Assembly: GCA_035489715.1 (NCBI GenBank)
Contig: DATHAP010000161.1
Coordinates: forward strand, 1 to 41,448
Direction: 5' to 3'
DNA length: 41,448 nt
DNA from: Actinomycetes bacterium
GTDB lineage: Bacteria; Actinomycetota; Actinomycetes; JACCUZ01
A program made the position numbers and the translations under genes. Position 1 is the stretch's first letter. Every line of letters starts with the position of its first letter. Positions 16,364 through 25,006 of the stretch are shown in pieces. Below the pieces are notes generated by a model that saw only the letters and a program-made list of their open reading frames with translations, had not been told where the DNA came from and searched no databases.

Positions 16364-19213
16364 TCAGGCGCGGGCCTTCTCGCGCATCTCGAACGTCTCG
16401 ATGACGTCGTCGACCTTGATGTCGTTGTACGACCCGAGGCCGATGCCGCACTCGTAGCCCTCGCGGACCTCGGTCGCGTCGTCCTTGAACCGCTTGAGCG
16501 ACTCGACCGTGAGGTTGTCCGCCACGACGGCGCCGTCGCGGATGAGCCGTGCCTTGGAGTTGCGGCGGATCTCGCCGCTGCGCACCAGGCAGCCGGCGAT
16601 GTTGCCGAACTTGCTGGACCGGAACACCTCGCGGACCTCGGCGGTGCCGAGCTGCGCCTCCTCGTACTCCGGCTTGAGCATGCCCTTGAGCGCGGCCTCG
16701 ACCTCGTCGATCGCCTGGTAGATGACCGAGTAGTAGCGGACGTCGACGCCCTCGCGGTCGATCAGCTCACCGACCCGCTCGGCCGGGCGCACGTTGAAGC
16801 CGATGATGACGGCGTCGGACGCGACGGCCAGGTTGACGTCGTTCTGCGTGATCGCACCGACACCGCGGTCGATGACCCGCAGGGCGACCTCCTCGCCCAC
16901 CTCGATGTTGAGCAGGGCGTCCTCGAGCGCCTCGACCGAGCCGGAGCCGTCACCCTTGAGGATCAGGTTCAGGGTGTCGACCTTGCTCTGCTCCAGCCAG
17001 TCCTCGAGCGAGACCCGCTTGCGGGCCTTGGCGAGGGCCGCGTTGCGCTCCATCGCTTGGCGCTTCTCGGCGATCTGGCGGGCGATGCGGTCCTCGTCGG
17101 CGACGAGGAACTTGTCGCCGGCGCCGGGCACCGACGTGAAGCCGAGCACCTGCACGGGTCGCGACGGCAGCGCCACGTCGAGGTGCTCACCGTGCTCGTC
17201 GAGCATGGCGCGCACCCGGCCGTAGGCGTCGCCGGCGACGATGGCGTCACCGACCGCGAGCGTGCCGCGCTGCACCAGGACCGTGGCGACCGGGCCGCGA
17301 CCGCGGTCCAGGTGCGCCTCGATCGCGACACCACGGGCCTGCTCGTCGGCCACCGCGCGCAGGTCCAGCGCGGCGTCGGCCGTCAGCAGGATCGACTCGA
17401 GCAGCTGCTCGATGTTGGTGCCCTGCTTCGCGGAGACGTCGACGAAGATGGTCTCGCCGCCGTACTCCTCCGCCACCAGGTTGTACTCGGTGAGCTGCTG
17501 GCGGATCTTCGCCGGGTTGGCGCCGTCCACGTCCACCTTGTTCACGGCCACGACGATCGGTACGTCGGCAGCCTGGGCGTGGTTGAGCGCCTCGATGGTC
17601 TGCGGCATGACGCCGTCGTCGGCCGCGACCACGAGCACCGCGATGTCGGTCACCTTGGCACCGCGGGCACGCATGGCGGTGAACGCCTCGTGGCCCGGGG
17701 TGTCGATGAAGGTGATCGCGCGGTCCTCGCCCTCGTGGGTGGTGTGGATCTGGTAGGCGCCGATCGACTGGGTGATGCCGCCGGCCTCGCCCGAGAGGAC
17801 GTCGGTCTTGCGGATCGCGTCGAGCAGTCGGGTCTTTCCGTGGTCGACGTGACCCATGACGGTTACCACCGGCGGGCGCGAGACCAGCTGGTCCTCGTCC
17901 CAGTCCTCGCCCTCGAAGTCGATGTCGAAGGACTCGAGCAGCTCGCGGTCCTCGTCCTCGGGGCTGACGATCTGGACCTGGTAGCCGAGCTCGGCACCGA
18001 GCAGCTGGAAGGTGTCCTCGTCCAGCGACTGGGTCGCGGTCGCCATCTCACCGAGGTGGAACAGCACGGTCACCAGCGACGCCGGGTTGGCGTCGATCTT
18101 CTCGGCGAAGTCGGTCAGCGACGAGCCGCGGGCGAGGCGGACGACGGTCGAGCCGTCGCCGCGCGGGACCTGGACGCCGCCGATCGACGGCGCCGCCATG
18201 TTGTCGAACTCCTGACGGCGCTGCTTCTTCGACTTGCGCTGGCGGCCCCGCGGGCCACCGGGACGGCCGAAGGCACCGGCGGTGCCGCCACGACGGGCAC
18301 CGCCGCCGCGACCGCTGAAGCCACCGGGACGACCGCCACCGGGACCGCCGCCGTAGCCGCCGCCACCACCGCCGCCGCCGCCGGGACGACCGGCACCGCC
18401 GGGCGCGCCGGGCCGGCCGCGGCCGGCGGGAGCGCCAGGACGGCCCCCGGGGCCACCGGTCCGGCCGACGCCGGGCGCCGGGCGGGCCGGCATCATGCCG
18501 GGGTTGGGGCGGGGGCCGGCGGGGCCGGCGGAACCGCCGGCCCGCGGCGCACCCGGACGCGGCGCGCCGGCGGTCCCGCCGGGACGCGGCATGCCGGTGG
18601 AGCCGCCGGTGGAGTACGGGTTGTTGCCCGGCCGCGGAGCGGCCGGACGGCCCATGCCGGTCGAGCCGCCGGAGCTGAACGGGTTGTTGCCCGGGCGGGG
18701 GCCGGCCGGGCGGGGGGCCGGCCGCGTGGGCGCGTCGGTCGCGCCACCGGTGCCGGAGTGGGCGGCGGCGGGACGCGGGGCGGGGGCGGGAGCAGGGCTC
18801 TCCGGGCTCGCCGGTGCCTCCGGAGCCACCGGGCTGATCGGGCGCGGTGCGGAGTCCGGGGCCGGGATCTCCTGCGCGGGCGGCGGCACGGGGGTCGCCG
18901 GCTCGCCGGGCGCGGGGGCAGGGGTGACCGGCGCCGCGGGGGCGGGCACTGCGGGGGCGGGCGCGGCCTTCTTGGCGGCGGCCTTCTTGGCGGGAGCCTT
19001 GCCGTTGGCCTTCCCGTCCGCGGCACCGTCGGCCTTGCCGTCGACGGTGGCGGGGGCGGCCGGCATGGCGTCCCTGAGCTTGCGGACGACGGGCGGCTCG
19101 ACGGTCGACGACGCCGACCGGACGAACTCCCCCATCTCTGTGAGCTTGGCCATGACGACCTTGCTCTCGACACCGAGCTCCTTGGCGAGCTCGTAGACCC
19201 GGACCTTTGCCAC
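16364..19213 (-). CDS. infB: Translation initiation factor IF-2
   Basis: GTPase that brings fMet-tRNA to the 30S subunit and helps subunit joining. 949 residues. The N-terminal IF2_N motif is at 1-50 ([16 protein letters not shown]). A long Ala/Pro then Gly/Arg-rich linker (about 60-340) holds a duplicated PGNNP[FY]S[ST]GGSTGM unit and a Gly run, as in other actinobacterial IF-2. A second IF2_N motif is near 365-395. The G domain has GHVDHGKT (about 453), the [10 protein letters not shown] switch, [12 protein letters not shown] and SAKQG, followed by domains II-IV. The start is GTG with AGGAGAG just upstream. Confidence 0.98.
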   Translation of the reverse strand: MAKVRVYELAKELGVESKVVMAKLTEMGEFVRSASSTVEPPVVRKLRDAMPAAPATVDGKADGAADGKANGKAPAKKAAAKKAAPAPAVPAPAAPVTPAPAPGEPATPVPPPAQEIPAPDSAPRPISPVAPEAPASPESPAPAPAPRPAAAHSGTGGATDAPTRPAPRPAGPRPGNNPFSSGGSTGMGRPAAPRPGNNPYSTGGSTGMPRPGGTAGAPRPGAPRAGGSAGPAGPRPNPGMMPARPAPGVGRTGGPGGRPGAPAGRGRPGAPGGAGRPGGGGGGGGGYGGGPGGGRPGGFSGRGGGARRGGTAGAFGRPGGPRGRQRKSKKQRRQEFDNMAAPSIGGVQVPRGDGSTVVRLARGSSLTDFAEKIDANPASLVTVLFHLGEMATATQSLDEDTFQLLGAELGYQVQIVSPEDEDRELLESFDIDFEGEDWDEDQLVSRPPVVTVMGHVDHGKTRLLDAIRKTDVLSGEAGGITQSIGAYQIHTTHEGEDRAITFIDTPGHEAFTAMRARGAKVTDIAVLVVAADDGVMPQTIEALNHAQAADVPIVVAVNKVDVDGANPAKIRQQLTEYNLVAEEYGGETIFVDVSAKQGTNIEQLLESILLTADAALDLRAVADEQARGVAIEAHLDRGRGPVATVLVQRGTLAVGDAIVAGDAYGRVRAMLDEHGEHLDVALPSRPVQVLGFTSVPGAGDKFLVADEDRIARQIAEKRQAMERNAALAKARKRVSLEDWLEQSKVDTLNLILKGDGSGSVEALEDALLNIEVGEEVALRVIDRGVGAITQNDVNLAVASDAVIIGFNVRPAERVGELIDREGVDVRYYSVIYQAIDEVEAALKGMLKPEYEEAQLGTAEVREVFRSSKFGNIAGCLVRSGEIRRNSKARLIRDGAVVADNLTVESLKRFKDDATEVREGYECGIGLGSYNDIKVDDVIETFEMREKARA

Positions 19214-19447
19214 AACTCTCCTGTCTCGGTCCGGGCCGGATCATGACCGGCGGCGGACCGTCGTTACTGCACGGGGGCACTCATGGGTGCGTGCTCATCG
19301 GGGGCTCATCAGCGTCTCGATTCGCTTCCGGACTGGACGGTCCCGCGGCCGCCGAACGGCCACGGCGCGCTGCACCCGCGCATGGCGCGCCAGGTCAGCT
19401 CGTGATTCCTGCTCATCCTAACGCCTGGCGTCAGGCTGGGCATCCCA
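19214..19447. other. Intergenic region upstream of infB
   Basis: No gene seen. It should hold the infB promoter; TAGGAT at 19420-19415 on the minus strand is a possible -10, which would give a leader of about 200 nt. An inverted repeat GGCGCGC...GCGCGCC lies near 19364-19392. In most actinobacteria infB follows ylxR directly, so this gap and the next two genes are an insertion or rearrangement. Confidence 0.4.
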
Positions 19448-19477
19448 GCGGGGCGACGGCGGCAACGCCGGCCCCGC
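19448..19477 (-). terminator. Hairpin after the MocR regulator gene
   Basis: GCGGGG (19448-19453) pairs with CCCCGC (19472-19477); inside, CGGCG and CGCCG close a GCAA tetraloop. It starts 5 nt after the mocR stop. Confidence 0.55.
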
Positions 19478-19482
19478 ACCGG

Positions 19483-20952
19483 TCAGACCACGAGCGCCTG
19501 CCCGGGGTCGGTGGCCGGGCGGTGCGGCACGTCGGCCGCCGCCTGCGCGAGCACGGCCACGGCGGGGGTAAGCACGTCCTCGGGCTGGGTGAAGGGCAGC
19601 CGCAGCCGGTCGTCGAACGCCGCGCCGGTGCCGAACCGCGGCCCCGGCGCCAGCAGCACGCCGCGCTCGGCCGCCGCACCGACCAGCGCGGTCGAGGACC
19701 GGCCGGGCAGCCGGCACCACAGCACCAGCCCGCCGGCCGGGCGCGGCACCTCCCAGTCGGCCAGGTGCTCGGCGAGCGCAGCCGCGAGGACGTCCCGGCG
19801 GTTGCGCAGCTCTGCGCGGCGTACGGCGACGATCTCCTGCTCCCGCTCCAGCAGGTGGCACGCCGCGAGCTGCTCGAGCACCGGCCCGGCGAGCTGGCCC
19901 TGCCCGAGGACCCGAGCGAGCCGCGGGACGAGTGCGGCGTCGGCCCGCAGCCAGCCGATGCGCAGCCCGCCCCAGACGCTCTTGCTCAGCGAGCCGGCGG
20001 TGACCACCTGCGCCGCGTCCGACCCCGGCGCGAGGTCGGCGGCGACCGCGGCGAACGGCGCCGGCGCGGCGTCACCCTCGGCCGCATCGAGCGCGAGGTC
20101 GGCCATCGTCTCGTCCACCAGCGCCACCGTCCCGGCCTGCCGCAGGCCGACCGCCAGCCGGCGCCGGTGCGGGTCGTCGAGCAGCATCCCGGTGGGGTTC
20201 TGGAAGTCGGGCATGACGTACGCCATGGCCGGTCTGGTCGCGGTCGCGGCCCTGGTCAGGGCCTGGACGGTCGCGCCCGGGTGGTCCGGGTCGACGGCGA
20301 CCGGCACCGGCCGACGACCACCGGCCCGCACGGCGTCGAGCGCGTTGGGGTAGGTCGGGTGCTCGACCAGCACCCGGTCGCCCCGGCGCGTGAGGGTCTC
20401 CAGCGCGACCCCCACCGCGTGCAGGGCGCCGCTCGTGACCAGGACCTGCTCGGCGGTCGTGGGCAGCCCTCGACGCGTGTAGCGCTCGGCGACCAGCGCC
20501 CGCAGCTCGGGCAGCCCGCGGGGGTGGTAGCCGTGGCCGGGCAGCAGCCGGGGCAGGTGGTCGAGCGCCGCGGCGAACGCGGCGGGAACCTGCGGCGGCG
20601 CCGACGGCGCGGCGTGCGCCAGGTCGACGACACCGGGGGCGACCGGAGCCGGCAACCACGCGACCGGCGACTCGCGGTGGCTGGCCGGCAGCCGGGTCCA
20701 GGTGCCCGAGCCCTGCCGGGCGTCGGCCCAGCCCTGCTCGCGCAGCCGTCCGTAGGCCGCGGCCACCGTCGCGCGGCTCAGGTGCAGCGCGGCGGCCAGG
20801 TCGCGCTCGGCCGGCAGGCGGGCCCCGACCGGCAGCCGCCCGTCGCCGACGAGCAGCCGCAGCCGGGCGGCCAGGCCGGCATAGAGCGGCGGGCGCTCGC
20901 CCCGGAGGTCGCCGAGCAGGGTGCGCAGCCGGTCGGCCGGGATCGTCGTCAC
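19483..20952 (-). CDS. MocR-family transcription regulator (GntR wHTH fused to aminotransferase fold)
   Basis: 489 residues from GTG 20952. The N-terminal GntR winged helix spans about 15-90 (LYAGLAARLRLLVGDGRLPVGARLPAERDLAAALHLS region, then RATVAAAYGRLREQG). A linker leads to a class I aminotransferase domain with GHGYHPRGLPELRALVA, EHPTYPNA, PDFQNPTG, VDETMADL and the PLP lysine in AGSLSKSVWGGLRIGW. Such proteins bind PLP and act as regulators. It is divergent from a YczE-type membrane protein, a known pairing, and the inverted repeat between them is the likely operator. A CAGAGT box 7 nt before the GTG suggests a leaderless message. Confidence 0.92.
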   Translation of the reverse strand: MTTIPADRLRTLLGDLRGERPPLYAGLAARLRLLVGDGRLPVGARLPAERDLAAALHLSRATVAAAYGRLREQGWADARQGSGTWTRLPASHRESPVAWLPAPVAPGVVDLAHAAPSAPPQVPAAFAAALDHLPRLLPGHGYHPRGLPELRALVAERYTRRGLPTTAEQVLVTSGALHAVGVALETLTRRGDRVLVEHPTYPNALDAVRAGGRRPVPVAVDPDHPGATVQALTRAATATRPAMAYVMPDFQNPTGMLLDDPHRRRLAVGLRQAGTVALVDETMADLALDAAEGDAAPAPFAAVAADLAPGSDAAQVVTAGSLSKSVWGGLRIGWLRADAALVPRLARVLGQGQLAGPVLEQLAACHLLEREQEIVAVRRAELRNRRDVLAAALAEHLADWEVPRPAGGLVLWCRLPGRSSTALVGAAAERGVLLAPGPRFGTGAAFDDRLRLPFTQPEDVLTPAVAVLAQAAADVPHRPATDPGQALVV

Positions 20953-20969
20953 ACCCGCCACTCTGCCTG

Positions 20970-20996
20970 GATTGGCCTGCTGACACCAGTCCAATC
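20970..20996. promoter_or_regulatory. Inverted-repeat operator between mocR and yczE-like genes
   Basis: GATTGGCCT (20970-20978), 9-nt spacer, AGTCCAATC (20988-20996): a 9-bp inverted repeat with one mismatch. It covers the -35 side of the yczE promoter, and TTGGAC within its right arm (minus strand) lies upstream of mocR. It is a good candidate for MocR binding and autoregulation. Confidence 0.6.
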
Positions 20997-21008
20997 GTGA
21001 CGCATCCT
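20980..21008 (+). promoter_or_regulatory. Promoter of the yczE-like gene
   Basis: -35 CTGACA (20980-20985), 17-nt spacer, -10 CATCCT (21003-21008), then 6 nt to the ATG at 21015. It implies a leaderless message and overlaps the operator. Confidence 0.5.
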
Positions 21009-21014
21009 GGTCGC

Positions 21015-21716
21015 ATGACCGACGCCGCCGCGGCCGCCGTCCTCACGGTGGCCACCTCCCGCCGCCCCGTCGTCGCCGGTGCCGGTGCCGGTGCGGTGGC
21101 GACCGGGCCGACGTCCTGGCAGCACACCCTGGTCATGGGCCGCCGGCTGGCCCAGCTCTACGCCGGGCTGGCGCTCTACGGCCTGTCGATGGCGCTACTT
21201 GTGCGGGCCGGGCTGGGCGTCATGCCGTGGGACGTCCTGCACCAGGGCATCAGCCGCACCGTCGGCGGCTCGCTCGGCGTGGTCTCGATCGTCGTGGGCG
21301 CCCTCGTGCTGCTGCTCTGGGTGCCGCTGCGCCAGCGGCCCGGCGTCGGGACGGTCAGCAACGTCCTGGTCATCGGGCTCGCGGTCGACGCCAGCCTGGC
21401 CGTGCTGCCGTCCGTCGACGCGATGGCCGCCCGGGTCGCGCTGGTCGCCCTCGGCGTCGTGCTCAACGCCGTGGCGACCGCCGCCTACATCGGCGTGCGG
21501 CTCGGCCCCGGCCCGCGGGACGGCCTGATGACCGGGCTGGTGCGACGTACCGGCTGGTCGGTCCGGCTGGTCCGCACCGGCATCGAGGTCGCCGTGGTCG
21601 CGGGCGGCTGGCTGCTCGGCGGCACCCTGGGGGTGGCGACCGTGCTCTACGCGCTGGCGATCGGTCCCCTGGTGCAGCTGCTCCTCCCCCGCTTCACGGT
21701 GCCCCCGCGCGGCTGA
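21015..21716 (+). CDS. YczE/YitT-type integral membrane protein
   Basis: 233 residues. After about 40 Ala/Gly-rich residues come five or six hydrophobic helices with the family features LYGLSMALLVRAGLGVMPWD (about 60-79), a Gly-rich loop PRDGLMTGL and RLVRTGIEV.VV.GWLLGG. Members are typically paired with MocR regulators, as here. A transport role is suspected for the family but the substrate is unknown. The ATG at 21015 fits the leaderless promoter; an ATG at 21136 would give a shorter protein starting at the first conserved helix but lacks a ribosome-binding site. Confidence 0.85.
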   Translation: MTDAAAAAVLTVATSRRPVVAGAGAGAVATGPTSWQHTLVMGRRLAQLYAGLALYGLSMALLVRAGLGVMPWDVLHQGISRTVGGSLGVVSIVVGALVLLLWVPLRQRPGVGTVSNVLVIGLAVDASLAVLPSVDAMAARVALVALGVVLNAVATAAYIGVRLGPGPRDGLMTGLVRRTGWSVRLVRTGIEVAVVAGGWLLGGTLGVATVLYALAIGPLVQLLLPRFTVPPRG

Positions 21717-21741
21717 CCGCCCGGCGCCGCTGACCGCCCGC

Positions 21742-21798
21742 CCACCCGGCCACCCGGGCCACCCGGCCACCCGGCCACCCGGCCACCCGGCCACCCGC
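21742..21798. repeat. 8-bp tandem repeat (CCACCCGG)
   Basis: Seven near-perfect copies; one extra G (21758) separates the second and third copies, and the last ends in C instead of G. It is non-coding, 25 nt after the yczE-like stop. The unit is not a multiple of three, unlike the repeats inside genes. Confidence 0.95.
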
Positions 21799-21800
21799 TT

Positions 21801-21875
21801 GATCGTTTGCGACATGCGCCGGCATGACACGCCGAGGACTGCGCGTGTCGTCCGACGGCAGCGTCGCAAACGATC
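21801..21875. repeat. 75-bp palindromic element with nested inverted repeats
   Basis: Outer arms GATCGTTTGCGAC (21801-21813) and GTCGCAAACGATC (21863-21875) match perfectly. Inside, GCGCCG and CGGC-A-GC pair with one bulge, and GACACGC (21826-21832) pairs with GCGTGTC (21843-21849) around a 10-nt loop. The whole folds into one rod. It could be a terminator for the yczE-like gene, or a REP/MITE-like mobile palindrome; its place between a tandem repeat and a dead gene favours the latter. Confidence 0.7.
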
Positions 21876-21892
21876 TGGTAACTCCCTCGACC

Positions 21893-22110
21893 CTCAGGCG
21901 TGGGGCAAGGGCGTCGGACGGCTGCTGCACGACACAGTGCTCGCCGGCATGACGTCCTGCGCCGTGGCGACGGTCTGGGTGGCCGAGGGCAACCGGCGCG
22001 GCCGGGCGCTCTAGGAGCGTCAGGGCTGGCGGCCGGACACGGCGACCAAGCCCGAGGAGCTCGGCGGCGTCGAGGTCGTCGCGATGCGCTACCGACCGTC
22101 GCTGCCCTGA
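21893..22110 (+). pseudogene. GNAT acetyltransferase relic (5' truncated, amber stop)
   Basis: The frame reads the acetyl-CoA loop QAWGKGVGRLLHD, then VWVAEGNRRGRAL, a TAG at 22012-22014, and ERQGWRPD and VVAMRYRPSLP before TGA at 22108-22110. In intact GNATs the position of the TAG is normally Tyr (ALYERQGW), so a single C-to-G change explains it. The N-terminal half is gone: upstream lies the palindromic element. It ends tail to tail with ylxR, 23 nt away. Confidence 0.8.
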
Positions 22111-22133
22111 GGCACACACGCAGCGCTCGCGGG

Positions 22134-22385
22134 TCAGGACCGATCGAGGGCAGCTCGCACGGCGGTCGCGTCGAGCGGTCCGGGCACGCGCAGCGCCCGG
22201 GCGAACGCCCGCCGGCGCTCCGCGGCCTCCAGGCAGGCGAGGTCGCGGTGCAGGTGCGCCCCCCGGCCGGGCAGCACCCGGCGCTCGTCCACGACGAGGA
22301 GCCGGGAGCGCTCGACCACCCGGAGCAGGTCGGCGGCCGGTGCGCGGCCGCGGCAGCCGACGCAGGTGCGGACCGGCGGGCTCAG
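22134..22385 (-). CDS. ylxR: YlxR family RNA-binding protein (DUF448), CTG start candidate
   Basis: 83 residues with the family core [38 protein letters not shown] and [10 protein letters not shown]. YlxR is a small nucleic-acid-binding protein encoded next to nusA. No ATG, GTG or TTG lies in frame near the core; the residue before RTCVGC is GTC. The best start is CTG at 22385-22383, which overlaps the nusA stop as CTGA exactly as GTGA pairs do elsewhere in the window, with a G-run about 7 nt upstream. If CTG is not used, a sequence error nearby would be the alternative. infB, its usual neighbour, is 3 kb away. Confidence 0.85.
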   Translation of the reverse strand: MSPPVRTCVGCRGRAPAADLLRVVERSRLLVVDERRVLPGRGAHLHRDLACLEAAERRRAFARALRVPGPLDATAVRAALDRS

Positions 22386-23389
22386 CCGTCGCCCCCGGCA
22401 GGGGCGGGAGCACCCGGGTCCGGCCGCTCGACGTCGGGCCGGATGTCGATCCGCCAGCCGGTGAGCCGCGCGGCCAGCCGTGCGTTCTGGCCCTCCTTGC
22501 CGATCGCCAGCGACAGCTGGTAGTCCGGCACGATGATCCGCGCCGACCGGGCCGCGAGGTCGACGATCTGCACCTCGTTGACCCGCGCCGGCTGGAGCGC
22601 CTGGGCCAGGAAGGTGGCCGGGTCCTCGGACCAGTCGACGATGTCGATCTTCTCGCCGTGCAGCTCGGCCATGACGGCACGCGCCCGGGCACCCATGGGT
22701 CCGATGCAGGACCCCTTGGCGTTGACACCGGGTCGCGTGGTGCGTACGGCGATCTTGGTGCGGTGACCCGCCTCGCGTGCGACCGCCGCGATCTCGACGG
22801 TCCCGTCGGCGATCTCCGGCACCTCGAGCGCGAACAGCTTGCGCACCAGGTTGGGATGGGTGCGCGACAGCGTGATCGACGGCCCGCGCATGCCCTTGCG
22901 CACCTGCACGACGTAGCAGCGCAGCCGCTCGCCGTGCTCGTAGGACTCCCCGGGCACCTGCTCCGGCGGCGGCAGCACAGCCTCGACCCGGCCGAGGTCG
23001 ACGTAGACGTTGCGGGCGTCCTTGCCCTGCTGGATGACGCCGGACACGATGTCGCCCTCCTTGCCGGCGAACTCCCCGAACGTCTGCTCGTCCTCGGCGT
23101 CGCGCAGCCGCTGCAGGATCACCTGCTTGGCCGTGGTGGCCGCGATCCGCCCGAAGCCGGTCGGCGTGTCGTCCCACTCACGCAGGACGCTGCCCTCGTC
23201 GTCGGTCTCGGCGGCCCACACGGTGACGTGACCCGACTTGCGGTCCAGCTCGACCCGCGCGACCGGCTGGTGACCCTCGGTCCGCTGGTAGGCGACGAGC
23301 AGCGCCGACTCGATGGCCTCGACGAGCAGCGGGAAGGAGATCTCCTTCTCGCGCTCGAGCGCGCGCAGCGCGGTCATGTCGATGTCCAT
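22382..23389 (-). CDS. nusA: Transcription termination/antitermination protein NusA
   Basis: 335 residues, the short actinobacterial form without the C-terminal acidic repeats. The order is the RNA-polymerase-binding N-terminal domain (1-100, with [21 protein letters not shown]), S1 (about 105-175, [11 protein letters not shown]), KH1 ([20 protein letters not shown], near 225-245) and KH2 ([20 protein letters not shown], near 295-315). It controls pausing and rRNA antitermination. It starts 3 nt after rimP ends, and its stop overlaps the ylxR start. Confidence 0.97.
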   Translation of the reverse strand: MDIDMTALRALEREKEISFPLLVEAIESALLVAYQRTEGHQPVARVELDRKSGHVTVWAAETDDEGSVLREWDDTPTGFGRIAATTAKQVILQRLRDAEDEQTFGEFAGKEGDIVSGVIQQGKDARNVYVDLGRVEAVLPPPEQVPGESYEHGERLRCYVVQVRKGMRGPSITLSRTHPNLVRKLFALEVPEIADGTVEIAAVAREAGHRTKIAVRTTRPGVNAKGSCIGPMGARARAVMAELHGEKIDIVDWSEDPATFLAQALQPARVNEVQIVDLAARSARIIVPDYQLSLAIGKEGQNARLAARLTGWRIDIRPDVERPDPGAPAPAGGDG

Positions 23390-23392
23390 CGC

Positions 23393-23863
23393 TCAGCCCT
23401 CCTCCCGCCGGTTGAACTCCACCCGGACCCGACCCCGGTCGACCCGGTCCCACCCGAGCCGGGTGACGGTGCCGTCGGTCTCGACCGCGATGCCGTCGTC
23501 GTCCACCTCGGCCAGCCGGCCGTCGAGGCTGGTCGCCTCGGCGGTGGTCACGGTGACCAGGCGGCGCAGGTTGCGGCGCCAGTGCCGGCGCTCGGTGAGC
23601 GGCCGGTCGACGCCCGGTGAGGTCACCTCGAGGACGTACGGCGTCGCGCCCATCACGTCGCTCTCGTCGAGGACCCGGGAGACCGCGGTGCTCACCTCGG
23701 CCACCGCGTCGAGCTCGAGCCCGCCGTCCCGGTCGACGACGACGCGCAGCAGCCGGCGGCGGCCGGCCGGCGTCATGACGACGTCCTCCAGGTCCAGCCC
23801 GCACTCGGAGACGACGGGGCCGAGCAGCGCGAGGAGGGAGTCGCGGTCCGCGGGACGCGCCAT
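23393..23863 (-). CDS. rimP: Ribosome maturation factor RimP
   Basis: 30S assembly factor. 156 residues from ATG 23863, chosen because AGGAGG lies 5 nt upstream; a GTG at 23890 would add nine residues. Visible are SECGLDLEDVVMTPAGRRRLLRVVVD (helix-strand of the N-terminal domain), the conserved YVLEVTSPGVDRPLTERRHW, and a C-terminal Sm-like barrel from about 95. It heads the rimP, nusA, ylxR operon. TATCGT at 23935-23930 (minus strand) is a possible -10. Confidence 0.95.
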   Translation of the reverse strand: MARPADRDSLLALLGPVVSECGLDLEDVVMTPAGRRRLLRVVVDRDGGLELDAVAEVSTAVSRVLDESDVMGATPYVLEVTSPGVDRPLTERRHWRRNLRRLVTVTTAEATSLDGRLAEVDDDGIAVETDGTVTRLGWDRVDRGRVRVEFNRREEG

Positions 23864-23975
23864 CTCGACCTCCTGCTCTGCTGTTGTCACTCATGCTCCG
23901 GCGGCGCACGGGCCACCGGTTCGTGCTCGACGATAGCGGTCGGGCGGGCTCCCGGTCGCATGGGATCATCCCCGG

Positions 23976-24536
23976 GTGACGCGGTCCGGGGAGATGCTGC
24001 CCGGCCGCCGGCAGGTGGTCCGGACGGCAGTCGTGGCGGCCGCGGCGGTGACCACGACGACGGTGCTCGCCGGCTGCCTCCCCGGCGACGACGACCCGGA
24101 GCCGCCCGACCCCGAACTGCTGCTGCGGGCCCGGGTCGCCGGCGAGGCTCGCGCGCTGGCGGCGCGGTACGCCGCGACGGTCGAGCGCTTCCCGGCGGCG
24201 CGGACCGAGCTCGCGACCCTGGGTGCCGAGCACGAGGAGCATGCCCGGGCGCTGCTGCCGCGGCGCGCGGCCCGGGCGCTGGCCTCGGCAACATCCACCG
24301 CGACGGCCACCGCGACCGGCACCGCCTCGTCGGCGCCGTCGCCCTCCCCCACCTCGACGGTCCCCTCGACGCTGCGGGCCGCCCGCGCAGAGCTCGCCGA
24401 GGCCGAGCGGGTCGCGTCGAGGCGCCGGCTCCGCGAGCTCCGCGGGACGGGCCGCTCGCCCGAACTGGCCCGGCTGCTCGCGTCGGTCGGGGCCTGCGAG
24501 GCTGCGCACGCCGCCCTGCTCTCGGCCGACGCGTGA
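23976..24536 (+). CDS. Putative lipoprotein with helical, ferritin-like character
   Basis: 186 residues with an N-terminal export signal: RRQVVR (possibly Tat), hydrophobic AVVAAAAVTTTTV and lipobox LAGC, so the mature protein starts with a lipidated Cys near residue 34. The rest is two Ala-rich helical blocks (about 45-95 and 130-185) around a Ser/Thr/Pro linker (about 100-125). Scattered Glu/His such as GAEHEEHA and CEAAHAALL recall ferritin-like bundles. The next gene, coupled by GTGA, encodes a ferritin-like DUF4439 protein, so the two probably work together. Metal binding is not shown. Confidence 0.7.
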   Translation: MTRSGEMLPGRRQVVRTAVVAAAAVTTTTVLAGCLPGDDDPEPPDPELLLRARVAGEARALAARYAATVERFPAARTELATLGAEHEEHARALLPRRAARALASATSTATATATGTASSAPSPSPTSTVPSTLRAARAELAEAERVASRRRLRELRGTGRSPELARLLASVGACEAAHAALLSADA

Positions 24537-24991
24537 CCTCGCCCGCACCTACCACGACGTCCGGCCCGGTCGTCGACGTGGTCGAGGTGCTGCAGGAGGC
24601 CCTCGCGGCCGAGCACGCCGTGGTCTACGGCTACGGCGTCGCGGGCGCCCGGCTGGCGGGCCGCGACCGCGACCGGGCGCTGCGCGCGTACGACCGGCAC
24701 CGCGCGCAGCGCGACGAGCTGGTGCGGGTCGTGGCCGGTCGGGGCGGCGACCCGGTGGCACCGGCCGCGGCGTACGCCCTCCCGCACCCGGTCGAGGACG
24801 CCCGCGACGCGCTCGCGCTTGTCACGCTGCTCGAGGAGCGTCTCGCGGCGGTCTGGGCCGACGCGGTGCTCGAGCTCCGCGGCGACCTGCAGCAGCGAGC
24901 CGCCGAGGGGCTGCGGGGGGCGGCGGTCGCCGCCGCGCTGTGGCGACGCGGCAGCGTGCCGTTCCCCGGCCTCCCAGAGCGCGCGGGCTGA
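24533..24991 (+). CDS. DUF4439 ferritin-like domain protein
   Basis: 152 residues from a GTG that overlaps the preceding TGA (GTGA). It is a four-helix, ferritin-like bundle with EVLQEALAAEHAVVYGYGVAGA (first helix, with Glu and His), a second helix with YDRHRAQRDELVRVV, and the closing helix RGAAVAAALWRR. The family is common in actinobacteria, usually next to a lipoprotein of the same type and near the rimP/proS region. The function is unknown; iron binding is only an inference from the fold. It ends 15 nt from the convergent kinase gene. Confidence 0.85.
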   Translation: MTSPAPTTTSGPVVDVVEVLQEALAAEHAVVYGYGVAGARLAGRDRDRALRAYDRHRAQRDELVRVVAGRGGDPVAPAAAYALPHPVEDARDALALVTLLEERLAAVWADAVLELRGDLQQRAAEGLRGAAVAAALWRRGSVPFPGLPERAG

Positions 24992-25006
24992 CCGGCTGCC
25001 GGGGAG

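Noticed and set aside
15788-19246. An 1152-codon open frame opposite infB
   Set aside because: It is the antisense of IF-2, and its Ala/Gly/Thr runs come from the Gly/Pro-rich linker of infB read backwards.
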